NCBI GenBank assembly: GCA_963854835.1
Contig: OY978526.1
Location: 40,566,140-40,630,139, forward strand
Origin: Megamerina dolium
Lineage: Eukaryota > Arthropoda > Insecta > Diptera > Megamerinidae
Direction of reading: 5' to 3'
Length of the DNA stretch: 64,000 nt
The notes under the pieces were generated by a model, which was not told where the DNA came from, ran no database searches, and saw nothing but the letters and a program-made list of their open reading frames with translations. Shown piece by piece: positions 45,720-61,412 of the stretch. Numbering within the stretch: position 1 is the first letter of the stretch; each line of letters opens with the position of its first letter. The translations under genes were made by a program, and so were the position numbers.

Positions 45720-46640
45720 TTTAACATTTTTTAAATTTCCGCAACTTTGTATGGGAGACCCAAGAAGGAGTGGGCGTGGCACACTATTTTCTGCCAGATA
45801 GTTCCGACTACCATATTAGTCTAAGTGTCAATTATAGTTATTCTAGCCAGAAGATTGCAGAAGTTCAAGCTGCTTCAATTAAAAAAAAATTTGGTAATTT
45901 TGTATGGAGGCTACTATAAACAGTGGGCGTAGCGTGTCCATTTCCTGTGAGTCTAGATGTTCTTACAATACTAATCCATATCTTAAATCTGGTTGTTCTA
46001 CGCTGAATAGTTTGCAAGTTATAACCGGTAACATTTTTTTTTAATTTCCGCAACTTTGTATGGGAACCCCAAGAAAGAGTGGGCGAGGCATACCGATTTT
46101 TTGACAGATTATTTTCGACTACCATAGTATCTCAGTGTCAATTATGGATATTCTAGACATAATATTGCAGAAGTTACAGCTGTTTCAATTTAAATAAAAT
46201 ACATACGCTTTGTATGGGAGCTACTATAAAAAGTAGGCGTGGCTCGCCCATTTCCGGCAAGGTTATGTAGTAGTATAATGTGACTCTATGTGCCAAATAT
46301 TGTTGTCCCAGGTGGTATATTATGTGAGTTATAGCAAGTTCAAGATTTTGAAAATTCCGAGGTTAGTCGCCTTGAATGCTTGGTGTGGGCGTGGCTATTG
46401 AAGCATCATGCCCAATATCAATCCCCTCCGTACCCTTGGATCAAAGGTTACTTATGCCAAATTTCGTCAAAATAGTTCAATATTTGCTGAAGTTATCGTG
46501 CGAACCAGCCAGGTGACAGACAGACGGACGGACGGACGGACATCGTTAATTCGAATATTTAAGCGACGCTGATCACGAATATATATCTATATCTATATCT
46601 CCGGAGATTTCTTCAAGTGGTCACAAACATCTGACCGAAA
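45720..46640. repeat. Tandem repeat of about 307 bp units within a dispersed repeat
   Basis: The block CCGCAACTTTGTATGGGA appears at 45741 and 46048, with the same following order: AAG(A/G)AGTGGGCG(T/A)GGC, GACTACCATA, GTGTCAATTAT, GATATTCTAG-type, then a half-unit TTTGTATGG(A/G)GGCTACTATAA. A partial third unit follows and leads into the segment shared with 8690-9010. GACGGACGGACGGAC lies near 46523-46541. No coding content. Confidence 0.7.
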
Positions 46641-48487
<1,847 letters not shown>

Positions 48488-48545
48488 ATTGTGTTGGCAA
48501 TTGCCAATAATGTCGCTATCGTCTAGTGACAAATGCCAACACAAT
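48488..48545. ncRNA. Candidate hairpin
   Basis: ATTGTGTTGGCA at 48488-48499 is the exact complement of TGCCAACACAAT at 48534-48545. Inside, TGTCGCTA pairs with TAGTGACA (one G-U) around a short loop, with an 11-base bulge on the left arm. It could be a structured RNA or a tiny inverted-repeat remnant. Confidence 0.3.
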
Positions 48546-50075
48546 AACATCTATAATGTTCTTTCAAGTTTAAGATTTACTCTGTTCGTATCCTTAACAA
48601 CGAGCTGCAACAACGTTTGATTAGATATTGGAAGGAGTCAGTTACCATCATTCGATACGTCTCAGCTGATTGTTGGACTACAAGAATAACATAATAACAG
48701 CAGACAACAGCAGCCGCAGACTGTGAGTACATGGTAGACAATGCTATAATTTTACATACAGATATGAGTATGTATTGGACATGTGCCAAGTTACTCTTTC
48801 GCGTATTTAAAACCATTTCATTTGTTCTCTTTAATCGTTTACTCTTCAGAGATAACACCCTTCATTGGTTATAGTAAGAATTTTATACTCATAGATCAAT
48901 GCGTGCGAATTTTTGATTGTGAATATATAGATCGCGCCAAATAAATTGTTTTCAAGAATAGCAAGCTCAGTATAATATGTTTTAAATATGTTATGTTTTA
49001 AAATATCTAACCTACGACTACCAGATTTGGTAATTTGGTTAATATTTTAGAGTTAGCTAGCTAACTACTACCTTTCCAAATGATTGTGAGGCATCCAGAT
49101 TTGGTATGCGGATCCATGGTTTTCTCTTTTCTTTACTTTTTTCACGATGTCAATATATTTTGCGTAAGGGAGATTTTAAGATTTTTTTTATTTAGGACAT
49201 AAAAGATGGGCGTGATAAGACCACCTTATAAATACCCTCGTAAATATCTTTTATTTTATACAGGGTATAAAAAGGTCAGTCGAGATAAGAAATTTTCAAC
49301 TATTTAGCCTTCTTGGTCCACATAATAAGAAGCGAGTTGTGTATATTTTGTGAGCCACACAAAATATACACAACATTTCTGATAGGGGCAGAGTCTTGTT
49401 ATATGTTTACGGGTTGTTTGCAAAAAATTGTTTGCTTACAATATCCACAAACTTCCGCAAGATTTAGGAGTCGAGCACCGAGTTTTTACTTCCTTTTTTT
49501 ACTCCTTACAATACTATGTGTCAGTGGAGCTAGATCAATTCTCGGAACGAGAGACACAAACCATTACCTGATTAAAAATAGTATCTCTTAGTAAGCTATT
49601 TTCGTGCCAAAAATTATAACCGCAACTTGTCGAAATGGAGCATATGCATTCAGTGGTGTATCTTTTATCAATAATTTTGAAAGTATCAGGAGGTTAACAT
49701 ACCTAAACTTATTCAATCGAATATTTCTTTTTTTAAAATCAAGACATGTAGTAGAATAAACGTCATAATTGTACATGGAAAATATTTTGCTTATGGGGCT
49801 GCGTAGTCGTACTTGGTTCTTAATGTGCACCACGGACCTCGGATGGACAACATTCATTTTGACCAACATGTTTTTGAACTTTTATTTGTTTATTTCTTCT
49901 AGACATTTAGTCAATAATGAAGCCTATGGCTTTAAATTGATTGACATCCTTACAATGTACGAGGACAGTTAGATAAGTGCAGTGCATTTTTGAAATTTCC
50001 CGCATAGTAAATTTGGTCATTTGGTTTGTGATTGACAGACATTGAATGAAGACAACCTCATGATTTCCAACGAAA
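48546..50075. other. Spacer
   Basis: AT-rich, with some phrases resembling transposon tails (for example GTGGGCGTG-like near 49208). No gene recognised. Confidence 0.4.
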
Positions 50076-50330
50076 ATGGAAAAAAGTGAATTTCGTGTAC
50101 TCATCAATAATAATTTTTTGCATAAAGGAACCATCACCGAAACCAAGGACAGGCTTTATAAATACTATGGGCACTCAACTTAAACTTTTACTTAAGAACG
50201 TTGTGGAAGTACCAGCACAAGTGACGTCGAACGTTCAGGTCACCCAAAGAAAGTAGTCACACCAGAAATCGTAGATCAAATTATGTTTAGTTTAATATAT
50301 CGAGTTAAAAGGAGTCTTAGTTGAGAAATA
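50076..50330 (+). pseudogene. Mariner transposase N-terminal fragment
   Basis: It opens MEKSEFRVLINNNFLHKG, followed by TITETKDRLYKYYG. After frameshifts, RCGSTSTSDVERSGHPKKV and TPEIVDQI follow. This is the N-terminal DNA-binding region of a mariner transposase of yet another lineage than 4460, 5640, 9015 and 43480. Nothing catalytic follows. Confidence 0.82.
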
Positions 50331-50452
50331 AAATGCTTTTTTGGCGAAAAAAAAAACATTTCATTCAAAAAGGCACTGACTTCCTATACTTTAACTATAA
50401 AAAATGGGATGTAAAACTTTATCTTTTTACTAATAAAATTTAATATGTAGTA

Positions 50453-50842
50453 GGTTAGGTTAGGTTATAGTGGCTGCCCTCTCTATAAGAGGACACACTT
50501 AGGGCAGAAAGACCCATTGTGGTACCACCGAGCTTCTCTTCCCATACTGTTGTGCGTATTAAATTTGGACAACCTTAGAATGGACCTTTTTATATTAGCC
50601 GGTTCCGAACGGTATAATCTTTGTGACATCAGTTTAACTTAGTTTTGTGACAGGGCTCTTTTAAGAAGCATTTTTGACAAATTGATACTGCCGGAAAAAT
50701 TGCCATTTATTGCCGACAGGTGGGTACCGTTTGAAAGAAAAATCTTTTCGATATTAAATTTTGTTAACCTTGATCCGGTGTTTGAACCCACGTTTTACAA
50801 ATCAGAAAGACAACGCACTAACCATTGAACTACGGCACCAAC
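50453..50842 (-). mobile_element. tRNA-derived SINE, copy 2
   Basis: 390 bp, bounded by a perfect 12-bp target duplication TAATATGTAGTA (50441-50452 and 50843-50854). The minus strand begins TGGTGCCGTAGTTCAATGG and contains the A- and B-box-like head. It ends ACTATAACCTAACCTAACC. It is the most complete copy in the window. Confidence 0.93.
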
Positions 50843-50854
50843 TAATATGTAGTA

Positions 50855-52975
50855 ACTATACATAAATACTTATTAACAAGTTCATATATGCCGCTTATAG
50901 TGCCATCTATTACGTATATTAATGTAATTTTACATTTCAGTCAGTTTGAACCATAAGAGCAGCAGAAATCTAAACGTATCAAACTAAAGAGAATTATTGT
51001 ACATGCATTTAAAAAAAATTCTCTCAATTACATTATTACACTCTCATCACTATATATAAATTTATGTCTCTCATGCACACACACACACACACACACGCAC
51101 ACTTCAACATAGACACCAATACACCAACAACTGTTGTTGAATGCTTACAGTGGCTGGACTACCAATTGTCACTTGGTTGGATTATTGGTTACTTGGTTGA
51201 CTATTTGGTTATGGAGTAAACTATTTGTATACGCCATTCAGTTTGTCTTGAGCTGTCGTTCGGTAAAGTGACTCTCATTGGGTCAAGACGGAAATGAGTG
51301 CATGTGTTTGTGTTTGAATTTCTGTGTCTATGGCAAATTTACCATTTGTAAAATAAGTCTCTTTCAAATTTAAATATAAAATTCATGAAGGAAAAATTTG
51401 AAAAAAGAAATTGTTATTTGGTAATGCGAAAATAGTAAAATAGTAGCATAAGTATGCCAACATTTGTGTATGACCTTTAATATTGTATAGCAGTGAGTAA
51501 TTGTAAAAGGCACGTTTGGACAATAGCAGGTGATACTGCATGTACTAGTATTGTGTGGGTGTGTTCCTGATGCAAAATATAATATACCGACTATATATCA
51601 TTTTACTACTATAATTTTGTTGTTGTTTTTTTTTCATAAATTTCATCAATTAACGAAATTGATATAAGTGTATAAACAGAAAAGAGATAGTGTGAGAGAG
51701 AAAAAATTAAATAAAAGGTTAAAAAGAAAAATAAAAGAATATAGAGAATCATTTAATTCGATACTCATACATAGATACTTTGTGACTGACTTGAATAGCA
51801 ATAACAATAACAATAAAAATAATATACAATATCACAGAAACGTATTATTCATAAGCTGAATTACATATTTTGCCATATAAATGTTATATTGGCAATCTCC
51901 ATAAATAGCTGGTTTTAGTTGTTGTTTTTGTTTTTGCATATTTAGTTATTATAATAATTTTTGCTGCAATTGTTTTTGTTATTTTTGTAAAGTTGTCATA
52001 TATGAAATTATTATTGTTATTGTACCTATGTACTTTACAAAGTTGATCTTGTTGTTGCTTACCTTAAACCACCAACCGAACGGATGCGGTTTTCAATGAA
52101 CTGTTCTTTATTGTTATTATTATTATTGATCATGCATACGCATATACATATGTATGTAATTGTGTACACATATATGTAAATGTGACTAGTAGTTGTAATA
52201 GTGAACAAGTACAAATTGATTATGCTGCATCGATAAATGAAAATATGAGGGGTAGAAAATAAATTTCAATCTTTCGGCAAGCTATTCTTTCGATAATATC
52301 AAATTGCCAGAAAAAATCGTTTGAAATTGGCTAATGTAAGTAGGTCCATTCCGGTATTGTTCAAATTCTTTGGAATTCACTTATATTTTTCCTCTTAACT
52401 GCTTTCTTAGTAAAAGATTCAGTAAATGAACAAAAAAATATTCGAATATTAGAATATGTCTAACTACACACATATATACAATCAATTGACAGACGAGAGC
52501 TAGACAAACAGATAAAACGAAATATTATATACTCGAGTAGAGCTAGTAGAGATCGACCATGCGGAAAATGACTTTTCACAAATCAGTCAGATTCTGTGCA
52601 CTTAGTATTTTTTTTTATGCATGCTTGAACATTAATTGCAAGTAGAAGTAGCCATTGATGAACAGGAGCATCTATATCAGAGTGCTCCTTGCGTCTATAA
52701 AGAATAGGTCTTAATCACGACTAATATAGACATCAGTTCGAGTTGACGTACAAATATCAATGTTGTATTGTTTCAGCGGAAAACATCATTTGGAGATAAC
52801 TTAGAGATAAAGATTTTCTGTTTTCTCATTTTCATTCAAATCCCTTCTTCAATTTGTTTAAAAACTCATCAAAATAATGTTTGAAACTTTTAAATTAAGG
52901 GTATATTTTATAGAGATGTTTCAATGCGTATGAATATGGTTGGCTTGAATACAAAAATTAGTATTTTCAAAATCA
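50855..52975. other. Spacer
   Basis: Holds a (CA)n run at 51077-51098 and AT-rich sequence. No gene recognised. Confidence 0.4.
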
Positions 52976-52986
52976 TATGATTGATT

Positions 52987-53317
52987 TTGTCTTAGGTTAG
53001 CGGTTAGTGCGTTGGTCTTCTGATCCGTAGGTCGTGGGTTCAATGCCCGCCTGCGACAACTTTTATATTGAAGAGATTTTCGAACGATACCCATCTGTTG
53101 GCAAGCAATTGGTGGTTCTTCCGTCAGTAACAATTTGTAACGAAAACGCTTCTAAAAGAGCTCTGTGACAAAGCACATAAAAAGTGACGTCACAAGAGTT
53201 CTGCCGTTCGGAACCGGCTCATATAACACTCCCCATAATTTAACACTCAGAACAGCAATGGAAGAGAATCTCGACCAAAAGGTCCTTCGGAGCCTATAAA
53301 TGCTACATATTTCTTTT
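52987..53317 (+). mobile_element. tRNA-derived SINE, copy 3
   Basis: 331 bp with an 11-bp target duplication TATGATTGATT (52976-52986 and 53318-53328). The head has GCGGTTAGTGCGTTGG and GGTCGTGGGTTCAATGCC. The body matches copies 1 and 2, but the tail ends GCCTATAAATGCTACAT plus a T-rich end rather than the CCTAACC repeat. Confidence 0.92.
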
Positions 53318-53328
53318 TATGATTGATT

Positions 53329-56110
53329 ATTATTATTTTGACAAATTCAAAAAACTTAAAGAAAATACACGTGGTATGCATGGTATCCAATTAAGTTTAA
53401 TGTTAAAGTTTCTAAATTTCAGTTGAATTTATTTATGTGGAATTTCAAAAGATTAAGTTTACAGATTTTCCAATTATTCCATTTTATGCCAAAGGCACAC
53501 ATTTAATTTATTTAGCTGATGTGGCCATCAGAATAGCAGTTTTTGAAGAAATAAATATTACTTTTTCGCTAAAAATGACGACTTTGATTTTTCGAACAGC
53601 CGTAGGTTGCTATTTGCATTTATTTTTCTATAGAATTAATAATAAAAAGCAGATGATGCTATGATGGACGAAATATGCAGAAAGTTTACCATCAATTATC
53701 AAACCATTAAATAGCTTGCCTTGGTATCACCTTGTATTTTTCCGCTTTGCTACGAATAATAAATAATAATATTGCTGTTTTTATGAAAAAATTGTATTCT
53801 TTCGACAATTTGTTAAAAACATTTATTGTATGCACTATTTATTCATAAAATATAAATTATAAATTCTAACTACACTCTAAAATTTACGGGTGACCGGTGG
53901 GCGTGACAAATTATTATTTAAATAAACCAAAACGTATTTAGTCTTTATTGAAAAATCAAACAGTGGTAACGAATAAATTCACATATTGGGGGTTTCGTAC
54001 AATATTAAAAGGCAGAAAGAAGAGAAACAAAATTTCACTGAAAGATCTTTGAATATGAGAATAAAAACTCTGCGTTCCTTTTCTTCAGGCTAGAATGTAA
54101 TTATGTTTTTTATAGGTTAGTTTAGGTAAGTTAAGAGTAGCAGACTCTTCATTCGAAGGGGCTCACTTATGCAAAAAAAGCGGTTGTTCACTGGTTAAAC
54201 CATATCACTGGTTAAACCAAATAGTGGTGTTGACAAAATTTAGGAGGTTGCCCATGGTAATCCAAAAGCGAGTCTAGATTTTGTTTCGTAAAAAATTAGG
54301 TCAATTTTTTAAAATATTTTCGACCAGAAATTACAACATCAAATAAACAACGGTATGTGGTATTGTCAATGAGTAACAATTAAAATAATTACAACAACAA
54401 TTTCGACAACAATGACAACTATGTACAATGGCATACAATAAATAAATCACCTATTTATCTGATTTTAATGTATGCTATTATAATTGGTACAACATTGGCA
54501 AGAGCAACGACAAAAACAATTGAACTAAATAATTAATATATAGATAGAAAAATAAGAGTACGATAAACTTATTTAAATGTAATCAACATGTAAAAACAGA
54601 AAGTAGGAAAAATACGTGAAAAATCCAGAATGGCTTTCAAATAAATCTTGAAAATCCAAGTATCAAATGGTAATAAAATACAAACACAAACATACAACAT
54701 TAACAACAATAAAGCAACATATAAGTATAATAACAATAACATCAATAACAAAGCAAGAAATCGAAAAACCTTTCACTTCTTCTAAATATCTAAATAAAAA
54801 TAACTAATGGACATGTATGAGTGTATGTATTTAAATGTATGTAAAGTGTAAGCAAATTAAGGTGTAACAAACGTGTGCAATATTTTGATATGGGTCCAAG
54901 TACGTATTTATTCGCAATACATGGCATAATAAAAAAACGTATTAAGTGTGCTAATACAGTGTAAAGTGATTTATCTCTACTAAATGCATTAGAATAAATG
55001 TAGGTACCCAAACTATACTAAAGCATAAACTCGAGACCAACAAAAACAAAACTCAACGATTAACCAGTTATAATATAATACTCGTACCTACATGCATATG
55101 TGCATAGATCTAGCGCAACAACAAAAAAACACTCCACCCCATCTAGTTTCTTTCTCGTTAACATTAATACTAAGTACATATACCTACATACATACAGATG
55201 CACATATACATTGCGTGGTAGAATAGATAGATGTATATGTAAAATACCAATAACAACAAGAAGAAAAGGCAAATAAGTGCAACTGGAACAAAAACATTTA
55301 CCAGTGCTACCACCATTATCACATTACTAATGAAAACGAGTTAAGCGCTACTTAAAGCCCCGTTAGTTGTCACTATCTATACATACTCGTACACAAACAC
55401 CTCACGGTATCATCCAAGTAACCTATATATATATATATTTCTACATTTTTTTTTGGTTTTATTTTTATTAGTAGGTAAATAGACTCTCGCTCTTCGAAAA
55501 CAGATAATGGTAGTGTACATATGATGATGATTCAAAGAATCTTTATATTTATGGAAGAAGCTGTAGAGCGTTGAATACAACAAATAATTATATGTAGTAC
55601 CCAATGTGAATGAAAAATTGAATAAATAAAAATAACAGAAACACGCTGCCGGTCAATGCGAACCACAACAAATATAATTAAAAGAGAAAAAAAAAACAAA
55701 TAACAAAAAAAATATAAAAATGAAAAAATTGTAGAAAAGTCAGCAAAGTGTAAAAACAAGTTTGTTTCTGTGTATCTACTATATGTGTATGTGAGTGTGT
55801 GGATCAGTCTATGCTAAATACAAAAGAAAGAAGCAAACATAACTATCTAGCCAACAACGAACCAACAGCTCACAAACTCAACTAAATCAACCGCAAAATA
55901 ATAACAACAAAAAGTGACCTACAAATACAGGTTTTCGGTGGTTGCACGTCGTTTTGCTGTCTTGTGCTGTTCGATAATCTAGCCAGAATAGCAACTCTTC
56001 AACGGTGCACTAGCTAGACCAAATTGAGACGAACAAACGAACGAACGCGCATATGTACGTACACTAAGGACGGAACGAAAAAGAAGAGAATTGAAGTACC
56101 CAATACAACA
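53329..56110. other. Spacer and leader of the next gene
   Basis: AT-rich with A- and CA-rich stretches. The last few hundred bases before 56111 are A-rich and lack splice-bounded coding, so they probably form the long 5' untranslated leader of the downstream gene. Confidence 0.45.
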
Positions 56111-58212
56111 ATGGCAACAACACAAACGGTAATAACAACAAGAACAACAACAACAACAACGGCAACGGCGGCAATGGTTAAGAAACCTGGTCCACCAGTT
56201 CCACCGCGGCCACAATATAGCAGCACAGCAACGAGCATATTGAAAACTCAGCGAGAATCAATTGCAAATGCAACAACGGCAGCGACTAATCGTGTTACAC
56301 CATTAACAACAGCAACAGCAACAGCAAAAACAACAAAACTGACAACAACCAGTTCTATAAATGCTAAAGGCTATCATGCTGTATCGTCTGCAATAGATCA
56401 GCACCAGCACCACCAGCAGCAGCAGCAGCAGCAGCAGCAATATCATCACCCAGTTATACAAGCCATGAAGCCTAGTTTAACAGCAACACAGTCAACAATC
56501 GTTGGTGGTGTCGGAGGCGGTCGTACTGTTATCTACAAATCACCATCATTCAATTTACAAAAGAAGCAACTTCAGCAGGATTCTAAAGTAGTGCCGCAAC
56601 AGCCATTGGCATCAAAGGTGACCAATTCAACGACGACAGCATCTAGACCGCCGTTAAAATTGAGAAAAGCACCTGATGTGCCTATAAAAAAATCGCATGA
56701 ATTGAACAAAATGAATGTGGAAAATGTCTTTGAAAATGTTAGCAATAACACAGGCAATTACAAAATGCAGCAGACGAATAATAACGATGAGAAAGTTAAT
56801 AAGGCCAACAACAACAACAATAATATTAATAATAATAGTAATAATAGTAATAATGGTAATATTGTCATAGTACATTCATCAAATGGTGTCAGTCTCAATC
56901 GGCATCATTCCATGGGTTCCCAGAAAACAACAGCTGCTGCAGCAGCAGCAGCATCCGCCATAGCTGCGAGTTCTGTTGCTTTCAAGGATACACGTCTTAG
57001 TTTGGGGCGTGTAGACTTCGATAAGATGGGCAAAATTCAATTAAATCAATTGCAGCCATCTCAACCATTACCGAAACCGCGTAAAATCGTCAAAATGCCA
57101 GTAGCTACTTTAGATGTTGATGACGACACCGCAGATGGTGGTGGTGTGGCTGGTGCAGCTGGTGGCGGTACTTCTTCGGCGGCAATATCAACAGGCCTAT
57201 TTCGTCGTTCCAAGACAACACTTGATAATTTCGCATCACGCGCTAATGTGACCACCATTAGTACGGTCGGTTCTCCCAACGGCTTTCTCAGTGGCAAAAC
57301 TGTTGAGATTAAGAACAATCTAAAAAATGCGGCAGAACGTCTCTTTTCTGAGATTATCAATCAGCAAAAGCAACCTGTAATGCCGGCGAATGTCATAACA
57401 AAACATGAACGTGCTCTACAATACGCAGTAAATACGCAGCAGACGTCCGCAATGGTTACTGTCGTCACCACAACACCGACTAGAAGCGATGTGGCATCAT
57501 CGAATTGTACGCGCATCAATATTAATACCACCAATGCTGATGCAATAAATGTTCGATCGCCAACAAAATCGCCTGAGAAGAAAACTGCCTTCCATGAGAT
57601 TCTCATCTCTGAATTAGCTGCGATGCGTGCGAAATCAGCATCCATGGAAAATTTGAATACCACCTGCAATTCGGATGCGCCAACATTGTATGGAAAAATG
57701 TGTGAAAAACAAACGTCTGTAGTAACTACAGCAACAACGACACCAACCAATCAACCATCGAACGAGATTAGCGCCATCGCTAAAAACACACGAATGCGTT
57801 GTAATTCGTTGGACGACCATGATCCCGATACGGAAGATGTTGACGATGATAATATTGAAGATACAGAAGATTACGACGGCGACAATGTAATGCCTAAGAC
57901 ACGTCAGACGGCGCTCAGCTCAAAAGGTTCACCACGCAAACGCAGTCCTTCGGGTTGTTCATCGGATTCCTCTCCCTACGGTACGGAGCGTTCTGCACGC
58001 ATTCGCACCTCAGATTGGATTGAGGTTGCGGATAATGGCAAAGCGGTCACCATGAGTAGTTGCCATATAAGTCTTGAAGATTCCGGTTTGGAGGATGAGG
58101 AACGCTTGGATGATATGTCTTCTTCTGGTGTTGGCGATTCGTGGGATAGTGTAAAAGAAGCCGAACAACAACAACAGCAGCATCAACAAAAACGAAATCG
58201 CAGTGTCAAAAG
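56111..58212 (+). CDS. Low-complexity adaptor-like protein, first coding exon (701 residues; continues)
   Basis: The first in-frame ATG with a good fly start context (CAACAATGG) is at 56111. The frame stays open 2102 bases and ends at a consensus donor, AAAAG|GTATGT, at 58212/58213. The protein begins MATTQTV and soon has a proline motif, KKPGPPVPPRPQY, of SH3-ligand type. Then come polyQ, polyN and polyA runs. Islands of conserved-looking sequence follow: PLKLRKAPDVPIKK, FRRSKTTLDNF, EIKNNLKNAAERLFSEI, AFHEILISELAAMRAKSASM, RCNSLDDHDPDTEDV and IRTSDWIEV. The end is acidic and Ser-rich. A signalling or cytoskeletal scaffold is likely from composition. I do not securely recognise the gene. The next exons are not proven within the window. 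Confidence 0.85.
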
Positions 58213-61170
58213 GTATGTACGAACAATGTTTGCTTCTTATTACGTAGTAGTGTGCCGAAGAAATTTGTATGCAGGCACATCTTGCACTTTTATGTCGATA
58301 AACATCAGTGACTCAGTTAAAATTGGAATTCATTGTGTGTTTCGTTAAACCGCAACGGCCACTCTCTATGAGAAGATGTCCTTGTGCGATAACAATGTCG
58401 TTTTTTGTGAATCGAATTGAACTCAACTCAAGCTGAGCTGAACTGCTGCTAAAGCTATTTGCTTTTCTGATAAATGATTAACATTTTTATTTATACTCAC
58501 TTGATTGACATTTGACAATGAAAAAGGCCTAGTAGTACATTATACATACATATGCGCTATACACCTCCTCAGTAGGTATATGAATATCTTGGGTGTTAAT
58601 CAATGGTAACAATGGACAATAGCAGTAGTGGCTATGATGGACCCATTGAATATAAGAATATGTGTATAAATATATGATTTTATTTGCGTTTTGATAAGAT
58701 AAGTTGATTCAAAGCGAAATGTTTACAAGATTAATCATGTACAGATATAACATGCTACACATTTATGCATATAATAGATAAAAGTCAGCAGACGCCACTG
58801 CAGGCGGCTTTATATACTCCATTTTAATATGTAGTAGATAACTACGTACTTTATTATAAGCATATCGTTAAATCGATGCATCTCACAGCAAGTGTTCTTG
58901 CCTTGTTATTTAATTTTCTGGCGTCTAAGCATTAGTAACAATTATCTACGTAGATGTATGTACATTATATTTACGATGGAGGCGTTCATTTTGATTATAA
59001 TTTATGTACTTAATTAAGATATGTATTTCATACGTATCGATTCTATTTCAGTTTTATTGATTTAGGCCCAGTTGTCTATTTGATATGTGTTGAAGATTGA
59101 ATAATTATTTAAATTTGAATGTATCACAACTGAATTGTCAATGTGTTCACCAAAATGGTAAAATATGAATTCTAATAGAGTAGGACGAACACATTTTTCA
59201 TTGCTAAATTTATGATATATGCGAGGAGCTGCGGGAGGTGTTGGAAGAATTGTTTAACATATTTTGTTGTTAGTGCCTTGGATCAAAAGTGTTGCATAAC
59301 ACTTTTTGTCTAAACTGTATGCTTATGTGATACTTTAAGGAATTGGTGAGGCAATTTCTTTCGACTGAAAGGCACTACTGAGATGATAGGGACCCCGATT
59401 TGTTACATCCAAGTTAGTTATATACACTTTCATTCTCGGACTCCCTCAAACGATTTCTCGTAGATATTAATTATATTTAAAATTATCTATGATTAACACC
59501 TAATGTTTTTACAACTACAAATAGTAAATAATAGAAATAAAAATACAAGTAAAAATATGAAGAAAATTTATTTGAAATTGATTGCACCTGAATGAGTGAA
59601 CGAGTGAATGCTTACATGTAGTATACTAATGAAATGCGATGCATATATGTACACATATATGTGTGTCCGATCTGTATATGCATCTGTAGGTACTTACCTA
59701 CATAAATATGTGAGATGATTTAAATATAATGTTGAGCGTATTTTATATCGTTCCATATCAGCAGCTTCAACATGATTTTTATTACATGTATGCACGTTTT
59801 CCTAGTGCCCTGATATAAGTGAGATTATTGTGCATATATACATACATACACACATACATTTTATACAATTGTTTTTGTTCATTGTTGAAACACTTCACAT
59901 GCACACACATACTTATGCATATGTATTTACATAAAACATACTCTGCTTGTGTAGCTTTATTACTTTGTCATAATTATAATTATATATGCAAAATATGGCC
60001 TTTTTTCTACTAACATACATATGAGCTTACCTATATTCACATAACATATAGGTAGGTACATACTTACATATGTAGTGGATTATTGTATACTCTCGTGCAA
60101 GAAACTATTTTTCGCTGACAACAATTACATGTTATTTGGTTGATATGAACATCATCGGCATGATCACTATGCACAATAGATTTCCTATAGCAACTGATTT
60201 TTTGTTCGTTGGTTGCCTTATTATTTATTAGCAGTAGCAGCAACAATCGCAGCAACATTGCTGACATCGATTCGAGTTGCACAGTCGCTTCTTTGTTGTA
60301 GTTGCATGTCTCAAATTGTTTTCAATATAACACACATCCCAATAAACAATTCAGTAAGTAATTTAATAATTTTACAAGTGCTAGCTACTATTTTTTTTAT
60401 TAACATGCAACATGAAGCAACGCACATTGTTTATTCTCATTGCTTTACATATATATTAGTTCAGTGTTAATAATAAAAATCATTCCAATTAGTGAAAAAT
60501 ATATACTTTTTAAACCTTTATTAAAAGAAGTATACCGAAAGCGCAATTCCTTTCAAAATTGCGTATATATTTTGGTCAAAATGTTGAATATTAATGTACG
60601 TAAGAATTTCGCAAATATTTGGTTATTAATTGGAAATAAGCATTATCGTAAGTTATTTGTAATTGTGTGCTTTGATTTTAATGGGTTGCGCACAAGCTTA
60701 CTTTATGTGTTTACAAACCTGTATGGTTTGGTGGGATATGTATATGGATAAGTTTATACGGTTGCATACCAATGTTTAGAGTTGTTCTGTGATTATATGC
60801 AGTGGCTTCTTTTTTTTTAAATTCATATTTCTTTTCTCTCTCAATCTCTCACCTTCTCTCTTTCTTTCTCTTTATCCCCTACTACTTATTGCGACAAGTA
60901 GTGTTGAAACTTGCTTGCCGCGAAACATGTAAGTTTGCCTTTTCGACTTTTATTGTATTATTTACATTATTTATTATTATCATATGTTGTTATTTGTTCA
61001 TACTTATTGCTTCTGTTGCTTTGGTTTGTGAATTGAATTGGATCGTCTGGTCAATGGTTGAATAGGATGTCTTTTATAGTGTTACACTTCGGAATAGGGA
61101 GTAAATATCTACACCATCTTCAAATATCGCAACTCAGATGTCATTTGCAAATTTTCCTATTTTATTTCGG
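58213..61170. other. Presumed intron of the gene starting at 56111
   Basis: AT-rich. After the donor the open frame runs on to 58348 only by read-through. One possible micro-exon is listed at 60899-60928. No other gene recognised. Confidence 0.4.
60899..60928 (+). other. Candidate 30-nt micro-exon of the upstream gene
   Basis: It is preceded by a 60-base CT-rich tract and GCGACAAG, and followed by the consensus donor GTAAGT. Its phase fits the 58212 donor: joined in that phase it reads SSVETCLPRN without a stop and preserves the frame. Confidence 0.35.
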
Positions 61171-61412
61171 GTGCCGTACGTTGACCTTCTGACCTGTAGG
61201 TCATGGCTTCAATCCCCGGCTGATGCAATTACAGCATCGAAAATATTTTTTTTCCAACGATGCCCATCGGTACTTATTGTGGCAGTAACAATTGACACAG
61301 AGAAACTTCAAAAAGAGCTTTGTTAAAATCGGTCATTCGGAATCGGCTAATGTAAGTAGGTCTCTTCTTATACCGTCCAAAAAAAAAAAAAGCCTATAAA
61401 TGCCACACATAC
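61171..61412 (+). mobile_element. tRNA-derived SINE, copy 4 (short)
   Basis: 242 bp with a 7-bp target duplication ATTTCGG (61164-61170 and 61413-61419). It begins GTGCCGTACG. The A-box part is deleted, the B-box is changed to GGTCATGGCTTCAATCC, and the tail is GCCTATAAATGCCACA as in copy 3. Confidence 0.85.

Noticed and set aside
45865..46125. Minus-strand 86-codon frame
   Set aside because: Falls wholly within the tandem repeat and shows no protein motif.
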